64,000 bases of DNA, from contig JADJAG010000009.1 of NCBI GenBank assembly GCA_016704325.1, forward strand, positions 55,604-119,603. The letters are read 5' to 3'. Shown in pieces: positions 25,370-35,493 of the stretch. Numbering within the stretch: position 1 is the stretch's first letter; each line of letters opens with the position of its first letter. Below the pieces are notes generated by a model. The model was given only the letters and a program-made list of their open reading frames with translations. It made no database searches and was not told the origin of the DNA. Source of the DNA: Chitinophagaceae bacterium. GTDB taxonomy: Bacteria; Bacteroidota; Bacteroidia; Chitinophagales; UBA10324. The translations under genes were made by a program, and so were the position numbers.

Positions 25370-26560
25370 CTATTCATCATCTGAAGGGGCTTCCTCAGGG
25401 GCTTTATCCATTGCTGCAAAATCAAACAGCAATGAAAAACGAAGTGTATTGTCGAGTGGTGTCTTCTGGCTGGAAGTTGGGATCAGGTAAGAAAAATTCA
25501 ACCCAAAAACATTGTATTTAATACCAAAACCTGCAGTAATAAACTGCCTGTCACCCTTTGTTGGATCTTCATAAAAGAACCCCGCGCGCACCGAAAACAA
25601 TTCGCGGTACCAATATTCAGCACCTGTAGAAATCATGATCTCCCGCATTTCTTCAGAAAAACCACCGGGGGCATCAGTGAATGAATTAAAGATTCCCTGC
25701 ACGGTAGTTAGGTCCCTGTAATCTCCTGAAGAATCCGGAGTGGGCACCAGCAATTTATTGAAGTCAAGGTCAAAAGAAAGTTTATTGTACTCATCAAACT
25801 GGAAAGAGACGTCACCTCCAATTCCGAGATTACACGGAAGAAAATCCTTGTTTTCAGCCGATTCCGTATAAGATATTTTGTTGCCGATATTCGCAATGGT
25901 GGCTCCTATGCTGTAAGAGCCTTTTGTCTTACCGAATTTGGCAGGATGCGTGTAAAAGGTAGAAATATCAGCCTTCACAGCCTTCCCCGCTTTAATGGGA
26001 ACATTGTTCACTACATAAGAAGCTGCCAGATTAGAGTACACGAATCCAAGGTTCAATCCGATGCTGAAGTGCTCGGCAATCTTTCTTGAATATCCTACAT
26101 CAATAGCAAACTCCTGCGGACTGAAATCACCTATTATCTGACCAGAGGCACTGGTAAATGTTATACTGCCTAATGAAAAATAGCGCAAACCAAAGGCCAA
26201 TGCCTGCTTCTCGTCCACCTTATAGTAGCCGCCCAATGAAGCCAGGTAGATATCATTAACCAGCGAGCGAAGCCAGGGCGTATATGTTACCCCCAATGAC
26301 ATCTTCTGTTGGGCGAATGTAATCTTTGCAGTATTCCAAAAAACCGAATTTGCATCAGGAGAAAGGGCTACACCCACATCGCCCATGGCACCGGAACGTG
26401 CATCAGGGGCAATTCTTAAAAATGGTACGGCTGTGTTGATCACATTTACTCTACCATCAAGGGAATCAGCTATGGTTTGAGCCTGGGCACCTGCGGAATA
26501 TAGCAGTGCGGCAAATACAATGAATAGACTTGCTGTTCGTAACTGATTAATCCTTTTCAT
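25370..26560 (-). CDS. porV: Type IX secretion system outer-membrane protein PorV (LptO)
   Basis: 396 residues from the ATG at 26560; an in-frame TTG one codon earlier is not needed. Signal peptide MKRINQLRTASLFIVFAALL up to AQAQ. The mature start (INTAVPFLRIAPDARSGAMG then DVGVALSPDANSVFWN) is the PorV/FadL-like signature; the rest alternates as a beta-barrel ending with a C-terminal strand (LRFSLLFDFAA) and a short acidic tail. PorV is a barrel that collects cargo at the translocon and presents it to the sortase PorU. Its gene directly follows porU with a 52-base gap, the arrangement found in other Bacteroidota. Confidence 0.95.
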   Translation of the reverse strand: MKRINQLRTASLFIVFAALLYSAGAQAQTIADSLDGRVNVINTAVPFLRIAPDARSGAMGDVGVALSPDANSVFWNTAKITFAQQKMSLGVTYTPWLRSLVNDIYLASLGGYYKVDEKQALAFGLRYFSLGSITFTSASGQIIGDFSPQEFAIDVGYSRKIAEHFSIGLNLGFVYSNLAASYVVNNVPIKAGKAVKADISTFYTHPAKFGKTKGSYSIGATIANIGNKISYTESAENKDFLPCNLGIGGDVSFQFDEYNKLSFDLDFNKLLVPTPDSSGDYRDLTTVQGIFNSFTDAPGGFSEEMREIMISTGAEYWYRELFSVRAGFFYEDPTKGDRQFITAGFGIKYNVFGLNFSYLIPTSSQKTPLDNTLRFSLLFDFAAMDKAPEEAPSDDE

Positions 26561-26612
26561 CAAAAATTTTACTTGTTTTTTAGTTGAATAAAAAAGCGGG
26601 CAAAGTTAAGTT

Positions 26613-29600
26613 TTATTTAAGAATGACCAACTTTTCAAAGGTGTCGGCCTTCAATCCATTAGCTGCCTGCACTGACAGTTTATATACGTAAACACCCTTA
26701 CCAATCGGATCTCCAAAATCATCCCTGCCATCCCAATAAATTTTGTTTACGCGGTATCCGCCGGCTGTGCCTCCCTCATTGCAGCCGGCGCCGCTAAAAG
26801 CAAACATTTCCGGCATCACGCTTTGTTGGATGGTCTTGATAAGCCTTCCGGAAACAGTGTAAACCTGTACCATTATTTCAAGCATCTGACCCGGCATATT
26901 GTGCTCAAACATGAACTCGGTTCGGGTTGTAAACGGATTCGGATAATTAAATACATGAGCAAGTGCCATTTCTGCCGATGTGGAGACAATAAACTCCGTA
27001 CTGCCTTCCGTAGAATTATTATAAACATCCCACGCTTTTACCACCACATTATGCTGACCTTCCGCAAGGTTATTCAATGGATACCGGGCTTCTCCCGATT
27101 GATAACTATCGAGGTCGGCTGTATAAAAATCATTCATCACCAGTGTATTCTTGGTATCATTATCTAATGTACCTGCAATATCATGCCCAATTCCGGTGCC
27201 CACGGTATTTACCCCATTCTTATCACTGATTTTAACCAATACGCTGGGGTTTTCATCAGTAATACCACCGCTCACAAACTTTTCATCATTCATAAACACT
27301 TTTACGTCAGGGCCATTACTGTCAAGGCCTGCCGTATCGCTAACGCCTCCAATGATGATATCATTCTTATATCCATTGGCATCTACCTGGTCGTTTTCGG
27401 CATAATAGCTCAGCTTTCCAAAGCCATACTGATAGGCAATGTCTTTGGGAACAACAAATGAAAAAGTAAAGAGGCCGCTTTTAACACTGGCCTTTCCATT
27501 ATAAATGATATTTTTCTGCAGGCTGAAATTTCTGACCTGGCTGGCAGGGTCGTTGGAAAGCGTCTGATAAGTAATCGGCTTATCATACACTGTAGGATAA
27601 ACCGTTCCATTAAAATCAGTCATCAGATTGCCGGAAAGGTCGTTCACTTTTCCTTCGATAGTGACCAATTGCAGGGCTTTGATGGTATCAAGAACCGCGC
27701 CTACCGGATGTGTATTAATGGCGGTGGTGACAATATTAAATTGAGGATAGTTCAGAGTAAGTGCAGGGTCGCCTAACAAAGTAAATTTCCTGTTATTGGT
27801 ATCACCTCCAATACTGTTTTTTCCCTTTCTGAAAACTTCACCCAGAGGGGGAATAACACCATCAACAGGCAGAAATACATTATCCATAAACCCCTGATTC
27901 ATCAACCGGTTTGCTGAAGAATAAACAAGTCGTACGGTAGTAACCAATGCAATTGCGCCGCCTTTCGTATTGGATAGCAATAATTCGCCGGCTGATTCCA
28001 CAGCCGGATCATCATACTTGCTAAACTCACAAGTAGCCGTTACAAACAAAGGAAGCTTATACAGGTTTGTATAATTTTCAATATCGCCAAGTCCTAATAC
28101 TCTTTCATGTGCCCAGCCTCCTACACCGCCATGGCCTACATAGTTCATTAGCAGCGTTCCGTTACAAATCCTGTTGTTTATGGCAGTGTTGGCATCCGGA
28201 TAACGTGTTCCGCCAGGAATGGAGATTTGCTGGTAAGAATCAAAGTAAATCTTATCGAAGTTGTAGACCGGGTATTTTGTAGACACGCTCACTGCTACTT
28301 CATCAGCATCCTTAATGTGCGTGTTGTTATCTTCATCATCAGCAACAAAAGTTACCACATTCCGCCAGTTGCCAAATGATTCAGGTGAGGCATACAGGTT
28401 TATCTTATTTAACATAGATGTTGCCTGTTCCCCATCATTCAGGGGCAATCTTCCAATGCCAATATCCAACTTCGCATTCGGATCCAACACATTGCCGCCT
28501 TCATTATCATCCAGCAAACCGTAGAAGTCATCTGAAACAAATGAACTGGTAGCACTTGTAGAATTGGCGCTTTGAAAGGTCGGAATCAAGCCTTTATGAC
28601 CTTCAATATTCCCCTTATTATCATATGATCCATCACCAAAAAGACAGAGGTATTTTGGTAATTGCGAAACGTCAGAACCCGCACGCTGGTAAAACATGCG
28701 CATCATGTCCCGAATGGCAGTAGCATCAGGTGCACCGGATGAAAATTCATTGTAAACCTGGTCAAGGTCAACTACATGCACCGTCAGATTTGATTCTGAT
28801 CGGTGAAAGTCGGCCAGTTGATTTGCATAGGTAAGCAATGAAGCCGGAGCCACGATGATATAATTCGCTTGAGCAAGGCCATGCAAGTCCTGATTTGCAA
28901 CTTTTCCGATAGCTATAGGAGTATAGCCCTCATTGTCTGCCAACACCACAAACTCTCTTAATGTATCTGTCTGTAAAGTATATTGAAGCTGATTGCCATT
29001 AATGGTAGTTTGCTGCCTGGTACTATTGATCGGATCGCTAACATCCCATACAATCAATGAGCTGTTTGTATTCCCAACAGTAAATTGCGAGATATTTCCA
29101 GTTGCCCAGGAAGCCAGGCTTCTGAAACTCATTTGTGAACCTGTCCAGGTAAGACCCCGCTGTGCATTTACTTCCACATAATTCAACCAGCCGATGGCAT
29201 CTTGTGCATTCCTGGTATAGGTGAACAATACATCAAAATTGCCGGACGATGCAATAAAGGTTCCTTCCAATTTAGCGGTATACGCAAATGCACAGGTATA
29301 ATCACTACACACCTTTGCGATATCTGCTTTTGCAATAGTCTGGCCGGCAGCCGACATGGTGAAGGTATTGGAGGCGTAAATACTCTTAGAAGCCACCAGC
29401 GAAGTAACCTTCACCGGAACGGAGGTCACCACATTTGCAAAACTGAAGGGGAATGGTTGCACTGTTTCAAACTCAAAGGATTCTCCATACCACTCGCGGC
29501 CGCTTTCCAGAAAATTCTCCAGTTCCACTTCATGAAAAGCACGATCATCAAAGGTGCTTACTTGAACGTTAGCGGGTTGTATAGAGGAAGGCTGCTCTGC

Positions 29601-30494
29601 TATTCTTTTTCCCGGTCCAAGGTCTGTAGTGATGAAGTAGCAGGCTTCCGTAGTATAAATATTAAGCTGGTGTACAAATTTTTTTGCGTTGGCATCATAA
29701 ACCCAAAGATGGGGTCCGCGGGCATAAAACTGAACATAGTCGCCTGCATCAAATCGTCCATCCGTTTCGCCCTGCACCCTGATTGCATTCTCCTGCAGAT
29801 CATCGTAACGGAAGGTGGCATTGGCTTCCGGCAGCAACCCTCCTCCATTTCCGTAAATGCGGATATTCCTTGGATCAATAGTTCCGGTGCTGATACCCAA
29901 TGCATCAAGAAAACTTTTGTCGAGCTTAAAAACGCCATCATTCTTCACTGAAATCTTGTACCAGTTTCCGGTAGAAAGAACGGAATGATCGGCATATTCT
30001 TCCCCGTCGCGAGTTGAAGAAACTATATCGGATGGTGTAACAGTAATTTTATACCTGAAAGAAGTTAATCTTTCCATTGTTCCGTTTGTTGGATTCCTCC
30101 GGAAAGGGACAATTGAAAGTTGTACATAAGGTTTTTTCTTCTCATAGCCGGTTCCTGCAATAATTAAGGGAGCATCCGTTACGCCTTTGAAAAAATCTGA
30201 CGCCAATAATCCCTTTTTCACGATGGCAGGCGCATACGTTGCATCTACAAGTTCTACCGTGGCTGCTCCCACTCCAGAAACAGCAACCGATTCATAATAA
30301 TAGGGCAGATAGCCATACAAAGCGTCATCATAAGCAGCACCATTAAAATACATTGCCTGGTGCAGCTTATAATCAGAGAATTCCATGCTGCGCAATGTAT
30401 CTGACCAGGCAAGCGTTTTTAAATCCGAGACAATTTGCGCAAATGAGGCAACCTGAACGATCAACAGTAATATAAGTATAGCAATCTTTCGCAT
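26613..30494 (-). CDS. porU: Type IX secretion system sortase PorU (C25 gingipain-like)
   Basis: 1293 residues with a signal peptide (MRKIAILILLLIVQVASFAQ). A long N-terminal beta region (about 20-530) precedes the C25 caspase-like domain (about 540-910). The catalytic dyad is visible as H788 in NYVGHGGVGGW and C822 in TATCEFSKYD, with the conserved DDFYGLLDD and DIGIGRLP segments before them. The C-terminal about 90 residues are a sorting-domain-like module (VFNYPNPFTTRTEFMFEHN, GKGVYVYKL, FEKLVILK). PorU removes the C-terminal domain from T9SS cargo and attaches the product to the cell surface. It starts a minus-strand unit with porV and ispF, and is divergent from the porP/sprF-family gene across a 122-base shared promoter region. 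Confidence 0.96.
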   Translation of the reverse strand: MRKIAILILLLIVQVASFAQIVSDLKTLAWSDTLRSMEFSDYKLHQAMYFNGAAYDDALYGYLPYYYESVAVSGVGAATVELVDATYAPAIVKKGLLASDFFKGVTDAPLIIAGTGYEKKKPYVQLSIVPFRRNPTNGTMERLTSFRYKITVTPSDIVSSTRDGEEYADHSVLSTGNWYKISVKNDGVFKLDKSFLDALGISTGTIDPRNIRIYGNGGGLLPEANATFRYDDLQENAIRVQGETDGRFDAGDYVQFYARGPHLWVYDANAKKFVHQLNIYTTEACYFITTDLGPGKRIAEQPSSIQPANVQVSTFDDRAFHEVELENFLESGREWYGESFEFETVQPFPFSFANVVTSVPVKVTSLVASKSIYASNTFTMSAAGQTIAKADIAKVCSDYTCAFAYTAKLEGTFIASSGNFDVLFTYTRNAQDAIGWLNYVEVNAQRGLTWTGSQMSFRSLASWATGNISQFTVGNTNSSLIVWDVSDPINSTRQQTTINGNQLQYTLQTDTLREFVVLADNEGYTPIAIGKVANQDLHGLAQANYIIVAPASLLTYANQLADFHRSESNLTVHVVDLDQVYNEFSSGAPDATAIRDMMRMFYQRAGSDVSQLPKYLCLFGDGSYDNKGNIEGHKGLIPTFQSANSTSATSSFVSDDFYGLLDDNEGGNVLDPNAKLDIGIGRLPLNDGEQATSMLNKINLYASPESFGNWRNVVTFVADDEDNNTHIKDADEVAVSVSTKYPVYNFDKIYFDSYQQISIPGGTRYPDANTAINNRICNGTLLMNYVGHGGVGGWAHERVLGLGDIENYTNLYKLPLFVTATCEFSKYDDPAVESAGELLLSNTKGGAIALVTTVRLVYSSANRLMNQGFMDNVFLPVDGVIPPLGEVFRKGKNSIGGDTNNRKFTLLGDPALTLNYPQFNIVTTAINTHPVGAVLDTIKALQLVTIEGKVNDLSGNLMTDFNGTVYPTVYDKPITYQTLSNDPASQVRNFSLQKNIIYNGKASVKSGLFTFSFVVPKDIAYQYGFGKLSYYAENDQVDANGYKNDIIIGGVSDTAGLDSNGPDVKVFMNDEKFVSGGITDENPSVLVKISDKNGVNTVGTGIGHDIAGTLDNDTKNTLVMNDFYTADLDSYQSGEARYPLNNLAEGQHNVVVKAWDVYNNSTEGSTEFIVSTSAEMALAHVFNYPNPFTTRTEFMFEHNMPGQMLEIMVQVYTVSGRLIKTIQQSVMPEMFAFSGAGCNEGGTAGGYRVNKIYWDGRDDFGDPIGKGVYVYKLSVQAANGLKADTFEKLVILK

Positions 30495-30616
30495 AGAAAC
30501 TCTTAATCTGTTGGGTAATTGAAAAATGATTTTTAAAAAATGTCGTTCTTTAACGCCCGGAGGCTGGTAATATTACTGGGGAATTTAAAATTACAATAAA
30601 ACTCTTAAATAGAAAT

Positions 30617-31609
30617 TTGGTTCTGAAACGCATCATTGTAGGAATTATTTTGTTCAGGATGCTAGCTGTCAATGCGTTTTCGCAGGACGCTGAGTTCAGC
30701 CAGTTTTTCAATGCCCCTCTTTATCTCAATCCGGCTTTTGCCGGCGTGGGTGAAGGTCCAAGGTTTTGCCTGAACTACCGGAATCAGTGGGCTGCACTGG
30801 ACAATGCCTACATATCGTATACTGCCTCTTACGATCAGAATTTTGAGGCCATAAATGGAGGTATTGGTGTACTGATGATGTCGGACAGGCAGGCCGGTGG
30901 TTTATTAAGCACTACCGGAATCAGCGGTATCTATTCTTATCAGCTAAATCTGAGTCCAAAATTCGGATTAAAGGCCGGTGCACAATTTTCCTATGTACAA
31001 AAGCGGATTGATGCAGCACAACTGGTGTTCGCAGAGAATATTAACCCCGATAATGGCAGCATTATAGGCGGTATTTCAGCTGATGTTCCGGATAATACTT
31101 CAAAAGGCATTGCTGATATTGGAGGTGGTGTGTTAATCTATACAAAGAGTTTTTATGCAGGACTCTCCGCAAAACATGTAACTTCTCCTAATGAATCATT
31201 TTACAGCTCACAGATCAGCCCTTGGCCTGTCAGAGTAGCAGCCAACATTGGTATTGAATTCAGATCAAGAAAAAATGCCAGAACAGCAGCTTATTTTTCA
31301 CCTAACCTGTTATTTGTTCAACAGGCATCTTTCCGGCAACTCAATGCCGGTGCCATTTTGGGTGTTGGTGTTGTTTATGCCGGTTTATACTTCAGGTCGG
31401 CATTTGAAAACAGTGATGCAGTAATTATAATGGCAGGACTTAAAAGAGGTGTGTTTAAGTTTGGTTACAGCTATGATGCAACTGTTTCCAGCCTTGAAAG
31501 CACCGGCGGAACACATGAATTATCGTTGGTTCTTAACTTTCACGATTCAAAAAAAGTCCAGTTCAGGAGAAATACCAAGCGGTTTACAGATTGTCCGGAA
31601 GTATTTTAG
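30617..31609 (+). CDS. PorP/SprF-family type IX secretion membrane protein
   Basis: 330 residues if translation begins at the TTG codon 30617. That start is chosen because it provides a complete signal peptide (MVLKRIIVGIILFRMLAVNA then FSQ); the first in-frame ATG (codon 15) would destroy it. The mature sequence QDAEFSQFFNAPLYLNPAFA followed by GVGEGPRFCLNYRNQW is the PorP/SprF signature, followed by an outer-membrane barrel pattern. Family members bind the peptidoglycan-linked parts of the T9SS or anchor particular cargo such as SprB-like adhesins; the exact partner here is unknown. It shares an intergenic region with porU and is followed 174 bases later by gldJ. Confidence 0.9.
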   Translation: MVLKRIIVGIILFRMLAVNAFSQDAEFSQFFNAPLYLNPAFAGVGEGPRFCLNYRNQWAALDNAYISYTASYDQNFEAINGGIGVLMMSDRQAGGLLSTTGISGIYSYQLNLSPKFGLKAGAQFSYVQKRIDAAQLVFAENINPDNGSIIGGISADVPDNTSKGIADIGGGVLIYTKSFYAGLSAKHVTSPNESFYSSQISPWPVRVAANIGIEFRSRKNARTAAYFSPNLLFVQQASFRQLNAGAILGVGVVYAGLYFRSAFENSDAVIIMAGLKRGVFKFGYSYDATVSSLESTGGTHELSLVLNFHDSKKVQFRRNTKRFTDCPEVF

Positions 31610-31740
31610 GCACTGAAGCATTAACATTTGTAACTTCTAAGGGCAAGTTCCACCTTTATCTTCCAGCGAAGATCAAGTAATGAAGTTGACCCGCAAAACA
31701 GGTATCCATATATTCGGTTAAGCTTTTAAAATAAATAATT

Positions 31741-31748
31741 TACATTTG
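31741..31748 (+). promoter_or_regulatory. Candidate Bacteroidota -7 element
   Basis: TACATTTG fits TAnnTTTG, 35 bases before the gldJ start codon. Confidence 0.35.
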
Positions 31749-31783
31749 CGTTTACCTCTTTCTTCACGTAATTTCTAAATAGC

Positions 31784-33271
31784 ATGCTGAAGCGGTCTTT
31801 TAGCTCAACCGGTTTGCTGATTTTGTCATCAGCAGTCTTTATTATTTCGATGAATTCCTGCAAGAAGGAAAAGTCAACATCCACAGGCTGGAATTATAAC
31901 GACAGCAAGTGGGGTGGATATGAAGTACGTGGCTTTGACGGCCAGGAAACAGGCCCGGGACTTACCCTGGTAGAGGGGGGATCATTTATGATGGGTAACA
32001 CCGGACAGAACCTCACTTACGACTATGATAACATTCCAAAGAAGCTAACTGTTTCTTCCTTTTATATGGATGAAACAGAAGTAGCCAATGTACACTACAG
32101 GGAATATTTATATTGGTTGAATCGCACTTTTGGATCAGATTTTCCGGAAGTGGTAAAGCGTGCCTTGCCCGACTCATTAGTATGGCGGGATGAATTGGCA
32201 TACAATGAACCATATGTGGAATATTATTTCCGTCATCCTGCATTTAATAATTATCCTGTAGTGGGTGTTACCTGGGTGCAGGCAAATGATTATTGTGCCT
32301 GGAGAACAGACCGTGTGAACGAATGGATCATGATCCGGGAAGGTATTTTGGATAAGAATCCAAGCCAGGTTGGAGAAGATAACTTCAATACCCGATCTTA
32401 CCTTATTGGCCAATACGAAGGCGCCATAAAGAAAAATCTTAAAGACCTTAATCCAAATGGAACAGGTGAAAGAAAGGTAAAAATGGAGGATGGCATCATG
32501 CTTCCGGAGTATCGCCTTCCAACAGAAGCAGAATGGGAATATGCAGCACTTTCCCTGATCGGGAACAATCCATATAAAGATGAAGAACTGTACACTGATC
32601 GCAAGATCTATCCCTGGAACAGCGATCAAATGCGGGATCCAAAGCATGGTGGCTGGCAAGGTGATTTTCTTGCCAACTTCAAAAGAGGCAATGGTGATAT
32701 GATGGGTGTTGCAGGCGGATTAAATGACAATGCCGACATCACTGCAGAAGTTACCTCCTTCCTTCCCAACGACTTTGGACTTTACAATATGGCCGGTAAT
32801 GTGAGTGAGTGGGTTTCAGATGTATACCGTCCTTATACTTTTTATGATGCAAGCGACTTTAATGCTTATCGTGGTAACGTGTATACCAAGGACAGTTTGG
32901 ATGAAGAAGGCTATCACGTTGACAAGGATTCGCTTGGAAGGGTAATAAGAGTTCCGGTTTCAGATGCGGAAAGCGCCAACCGGCTCAATTATCGCCGAAG
33001 TGATGTCATCAATTTCCTTGATGGCGATTCATTATCAGAAGTTGATTACAACTATTCTGTTTCCTCCTTGATTAACGATAAAGCACGTGTTTACAAAGGC
33101 GGTTCCTGGGCGGACAGGGCTTATTATCTATCGCCCGGTACACGTAGGTACCTGGATGAGAACCTAGCTCTTTCTACAATAGGTTTCCGTTGCGCGATGG
33201 TGCGCCTGGGAAGTCCTACCGGAAACGATTTCCCGGCCGGAAAACAATATGAAAAACAAAAAGGTAAATAA
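31784..33271 (+). CDS. gldJ: Gliding motility lipoprotein GldJ
   Basis: 495 residues with a lipoprotein signal (lipobox at SMNSC, Cys26). The body is a formylglycine-generating-enzyme (SUMF)-like fold: LVEGGSFMMGNTG, SFYMDETEVANVHYREYLYW, PVVGVTWVQANDYCAWRTDR, LPEYRLPTEAEWEYAALSLI, DFGLYNMAGNVSEWVSDVYR, VYKGGSWADRAYYLSPGTRR, IGFRCAM. The GldJ-specific stretches WRTDRVNE, LANFKRGNGDMMG and NDNADIT, plus the pairing with porU/porV, separate it from GldK and from true SUMF enzymes; it is not expected to modify sulfatases. GldJ is an outer-membrane lipoprotein needed for stability of GldK and for T9SS and gliding function. A strong bidirectional terminator follows at 33308-33340. Confidence 0.93.
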   Translation: MLKRSFSSTGLLILSSAVFIISMNSCKKEKSTSTGWNYNDSKWGGYEVRGFDGQETGPGLTLVEGGSFMMGNTGQNLTYDYDNIPKKLTVSSFYMDETEVANVHYREYLYWLNRTFGSDFPEVVKRALPDSLVWRDELAYNEPYVEYYFRHPAFNNYPVVGVTWVQANDYCAWRTDRVNEWIMIREGILDKNPSQVGEDNFNTRSYLIGQYEGAIKKNLKDLNPNGTGERKVKMEDGIMLPEYRLPTEAEWEYAALSLIGNNPYKDEELYTDRKIYPWNSDQMRDPKHGGWQGDFLANFKRGNGDMMGVAGGLNDNADITAEVTSFLPNDFGLYNMAGNVSEWVSDVYRPYTFYDASDFNAYRGNVYTKDSLDEEGYHVDKDSLGRVIRVPVSDAESANRLNYRRSDVINFLDGDSLSEVDYNYSVSSLINDKARVYKGGSWADRAYYLSPGTRRYLDENLALSTIGFRCAMVRLGSPTGNDFPAGKQYEKQKGK

Positions 33272-33307
33272 TTAAACAAGTATTGCCTTCTGTAAATTTG
33301 CAGGCCG

Positions 33308-33340
33308 AAAAAACCCTTTCGATAATCGAAAGGGTTTTTT
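33308..33340. terminator. Bidirectional rho-independent terminator between gldJ and the kelch gene
   Basis: Perfect 14-base arms AAAAAACCCTTTCG and CGAAAGGGTTTTTT around the loop ATAAT, giving a T-run on either strand. It lies between two convergent genes. Confidence 0.93.
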
Positions 33341-33363
33341 GTTAGTTGCTATTTACTCCGCTC

Positions 33364-35493
33364 TTATTGAATAGTTACAATTTTCTCCGTTTGTGTTAAA
33401 GTCCCGGAAGAAACAAAAACAACGTATGCTGCTGAAGGAAGCTTTGAGAGATCTACGGTTTTGTTAAAAATCGAAGCAGCTTCCTGTTCCAGATGGTAAT
33501 AGTAGAGTTGTTGGCCCAACAGGTTGTAAATCTGTAAAGTGAATGGATCAGATGGATGGTGACCGGCAACGGTAATTGTAATGGTTGAATTGGTAAGGTT
33601 TGGGATTATTACAATTACGGGTTGCTGCAATTCATTTTGAGGTACCAACTCAAAACTAACGCTTGACTGATTCCAGCAACCATGTTTATTTGTGGTGATC
33701 ACCGTATAGATTCCCGATGCAATGGCAGTATATGACTGCTTATTGGCCCCCTGAATATTTACACCATTCAATTGCCATTGATAGAAATTAGCTGGTGTAG
33801 CGGTTAAGACATTGCCGGCAACTGTAATCTTTGGAGTATCCGGATAATTGTAAACATGAATTAACTCCGGCAAAACCAGGGTATCTGAAACAGCACCATT
33901 GGTTGCAATTAAGATAATCCCAAAACTACCTGCTACCGGATAGCAAATACCTTCAGGAGCAGACAGCGTTGATGTTTCGGGTGATGCCCCTTCAAAGAGC
34001 CAGGTATAGGTTGAGCCTGGCAAAACAGCCTGACTAATAAAATCAATGCATTGCCCTGCACAGAGGGCGGTATCACTGATACTCAGTTCCGGAAGAATAG
34101 AAAGATCGCAAGCAGATCCCTGAAAGCAATCAGGATCGGGCTGATAGCGCCAAAGGTCGTTAAGTGTAACGAATGGATAACCGGTCAGATCATCTTTAAT
34201 GCTGAGGCCTCCAAAGATCCAGAAGTTACCGAGGCTATCTTTCCAGGAAACCGCTCCTGCCCTGTTTCGTGGATAGTTACCGGGAGCTGATACCTGCTGC
34301 TCTCCATAATGACCTTGTAAATTTGGCTGTGTACTACCATGAACTAATGCCCATGTACGGTTCGCCGGGTTATACCTCCACAGATCGCTGTAAATTGCTG
34401 CCGGCACTCCCGTTTTCAACCCGCCAAATACCCATAAATTGCCTTGATCATCGTTCCACCTGGCCCTATTCTCTGTTCGTGCGGCCGGATTGTAAGCTTC
34501 ACTGTCTTCACAGTACTCACCAAAATTGTTGAAGTTATTAGGATAGTTGTTTCCATCTACCCAGGTCCAGAGATTCGAAGCTCTGTCAAAAGACCATAAG
34601 TCATTATAAGCCTTTGAATTTTCACCCCCAAAAAACAGCAGCTTGCCATCACAATTCAACCAGCTGCAATACGCAAATCTTCCGCCGGGATCATTTTGTT
34701 CATCCGGTACATTTAATAACCCATGCACCGGCTCTCTGTTCAATTGCTCACCACCTTTCATCCAGGTCCAGTTATTAGTGAACCAGTTATAGCGCCACAT
34801 ATCATTAAACAATCCGGCATTAGTTACCCCGCCAAAAATCCAAAACTCATTATTGATGGTCCACGTACAGGAAGATTCATCACGGGATGGAATTTTATTA
34901 TCAGGAGATTCTATGCCAAGGTTACCATACTCTGCAATTCCATTGATACTTTGGTCACCCTTCATCCAGGTCCATGCATGATCTTCAATAGAATACTTCC
35001 AGAGGTCGTTCAGCCTGCCTTCTTCACCGGCATGGTCAATGCCGGTTCCGCCAAATAACCATAGATTTCCATCCGGGTCAACCCAGGTTGCAATACCCCA
35101 GGCTCGTGCGCCAGGATTGTTTCCGATTGCTGGAATGCCCTGAACGCCATAATTGCCCGGCTGATTTACGATCCCGGAACCCTTAACCCAAATCCATTGA
35201 TTCTTATGCACATCGAATTTCCAGAGGTCGGAATACATATTAAAATCCTGGTAATGGACACCACCGAAGAGCCAGAAATTACCATCTGCATCTGTCCAGT
35301 TAGCTGCTTCATACAATGCAGGAGGATTATTTACCGGGGAAGCAGTACCCTGCTGGCCATACGATCCATAAGAAAGCGGAACACTATCTCCTTTTATCCA
35401 TGTCCAGGTACCGGATTGAGCAAACCCCGACTCAACACTGCACAGAAATATCAGCGCACCAGCTATAAAGTTAATTGGTAGCTGTCTATTCAT
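33364..35493 (-). CDS. Kelch-repeat T9SS cargo protein with PKD-like domain
   Basis: 709 residues. Signal peptide MNRQLPINFIAGALIFLCSV to GFAQ. About residues 26-455 hold six to seven kelch-type repeats, each containing a variant of W.D..GN.WLFGG....YNDLWKYD....WTW..G (for example WTDADGNFWLFGG, DPDGNLWLFGGTG, DDQGNLWVFGGLK), predicting a beta-propeller. A PKD/Ig-like region follows (about 460-625), then a T9SS type A sorting domain with LQIYNLLGQQLYYY, PSAAYVVFV and the final strand EKIVTIQ. Kelch propellers bind carbohydrate or protein ligands; no copper-site Tyr/Cys pattern of galactose oxidase could be identified, so it is called a binding protein only. Transcribed towards gldJ; the shared terminator at 33308-33340 ends it. 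Confidence 0.88.
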   Translation of the reverse strand: MNRQLPINFIAGALIFLCSVESGFAQSGTWTWIKGDSVPLSYGSYGQQGTASPVNNPPALYEAANWTDADGNFWLFGGVHYQDFNMYSDLWKFDVHKNQWIWVKGSGIVNQPGNYGVQGIPAIGNNPGARAWGIATWVDPDGNLWLFGGTGIDHAGEEGRLNDLWKYSIEDHAWTWMKGDQSINGIAEYGNLGIESPDNKIPSRDESSCTWTINNEFWIFGGVTNAGLFNDMWRYNWFTNNWTWMKGGEQLNREPVHGLLNVPDEQNDPGGRFAYCSWLNCDGKLLFFGGENSKAYNDLWSFDRASNLWTWVDGNNYPNNFNNFGEYCEDSEAYNPAARTENRARWNDDQGNLWVFGGLKTGVPAAIYSDLWRYNPANRTWALVHGSTQPNLQGHYGEQQVSAPGNYPRNRAGAVSWKDSLGNFWIFGGLSIKDDLTGYPFVTLNDLWRYQPDPDCFQGSACDLSILPELSISDTALCAGQCIDFISQAVLPGSTYTWLFEGASPETSTLSAPEGICYPVAGSFGIILIATNGAVSDTLVLPELIHVYNYPDTPKITVAGNVLTATPANFYQWQLNGVNIQGANKQSYTAIASGIYTVITTNKHGCWNQSSVSFELVPQNELQQPVIVIIPNLTNSTITITVAGHHPSDPFTLQIYNLLGQQLYYYHLEQEAASIFNKTVDLSKLPSAAYVVFVSSGTLTQTEKIVTIQ

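Noticed and set aside
29202..29951. 249-codon plus-strand frame
   Set aside because: Antisense to porU, whose catalytic and sorting domains are certain; the translation shows no domain.
31784..33271. Formylglycine-generating enzyme (sulfatase maturation)
   Set aside because: The fold is shared, but the GldJ-specific segments and T9SS gene context identify it as GldJ.
33364..35493. Galactose oxidase
   Set aside because: Kelch propeller only; the copper-site Tyr-Cys pattern could not be found.
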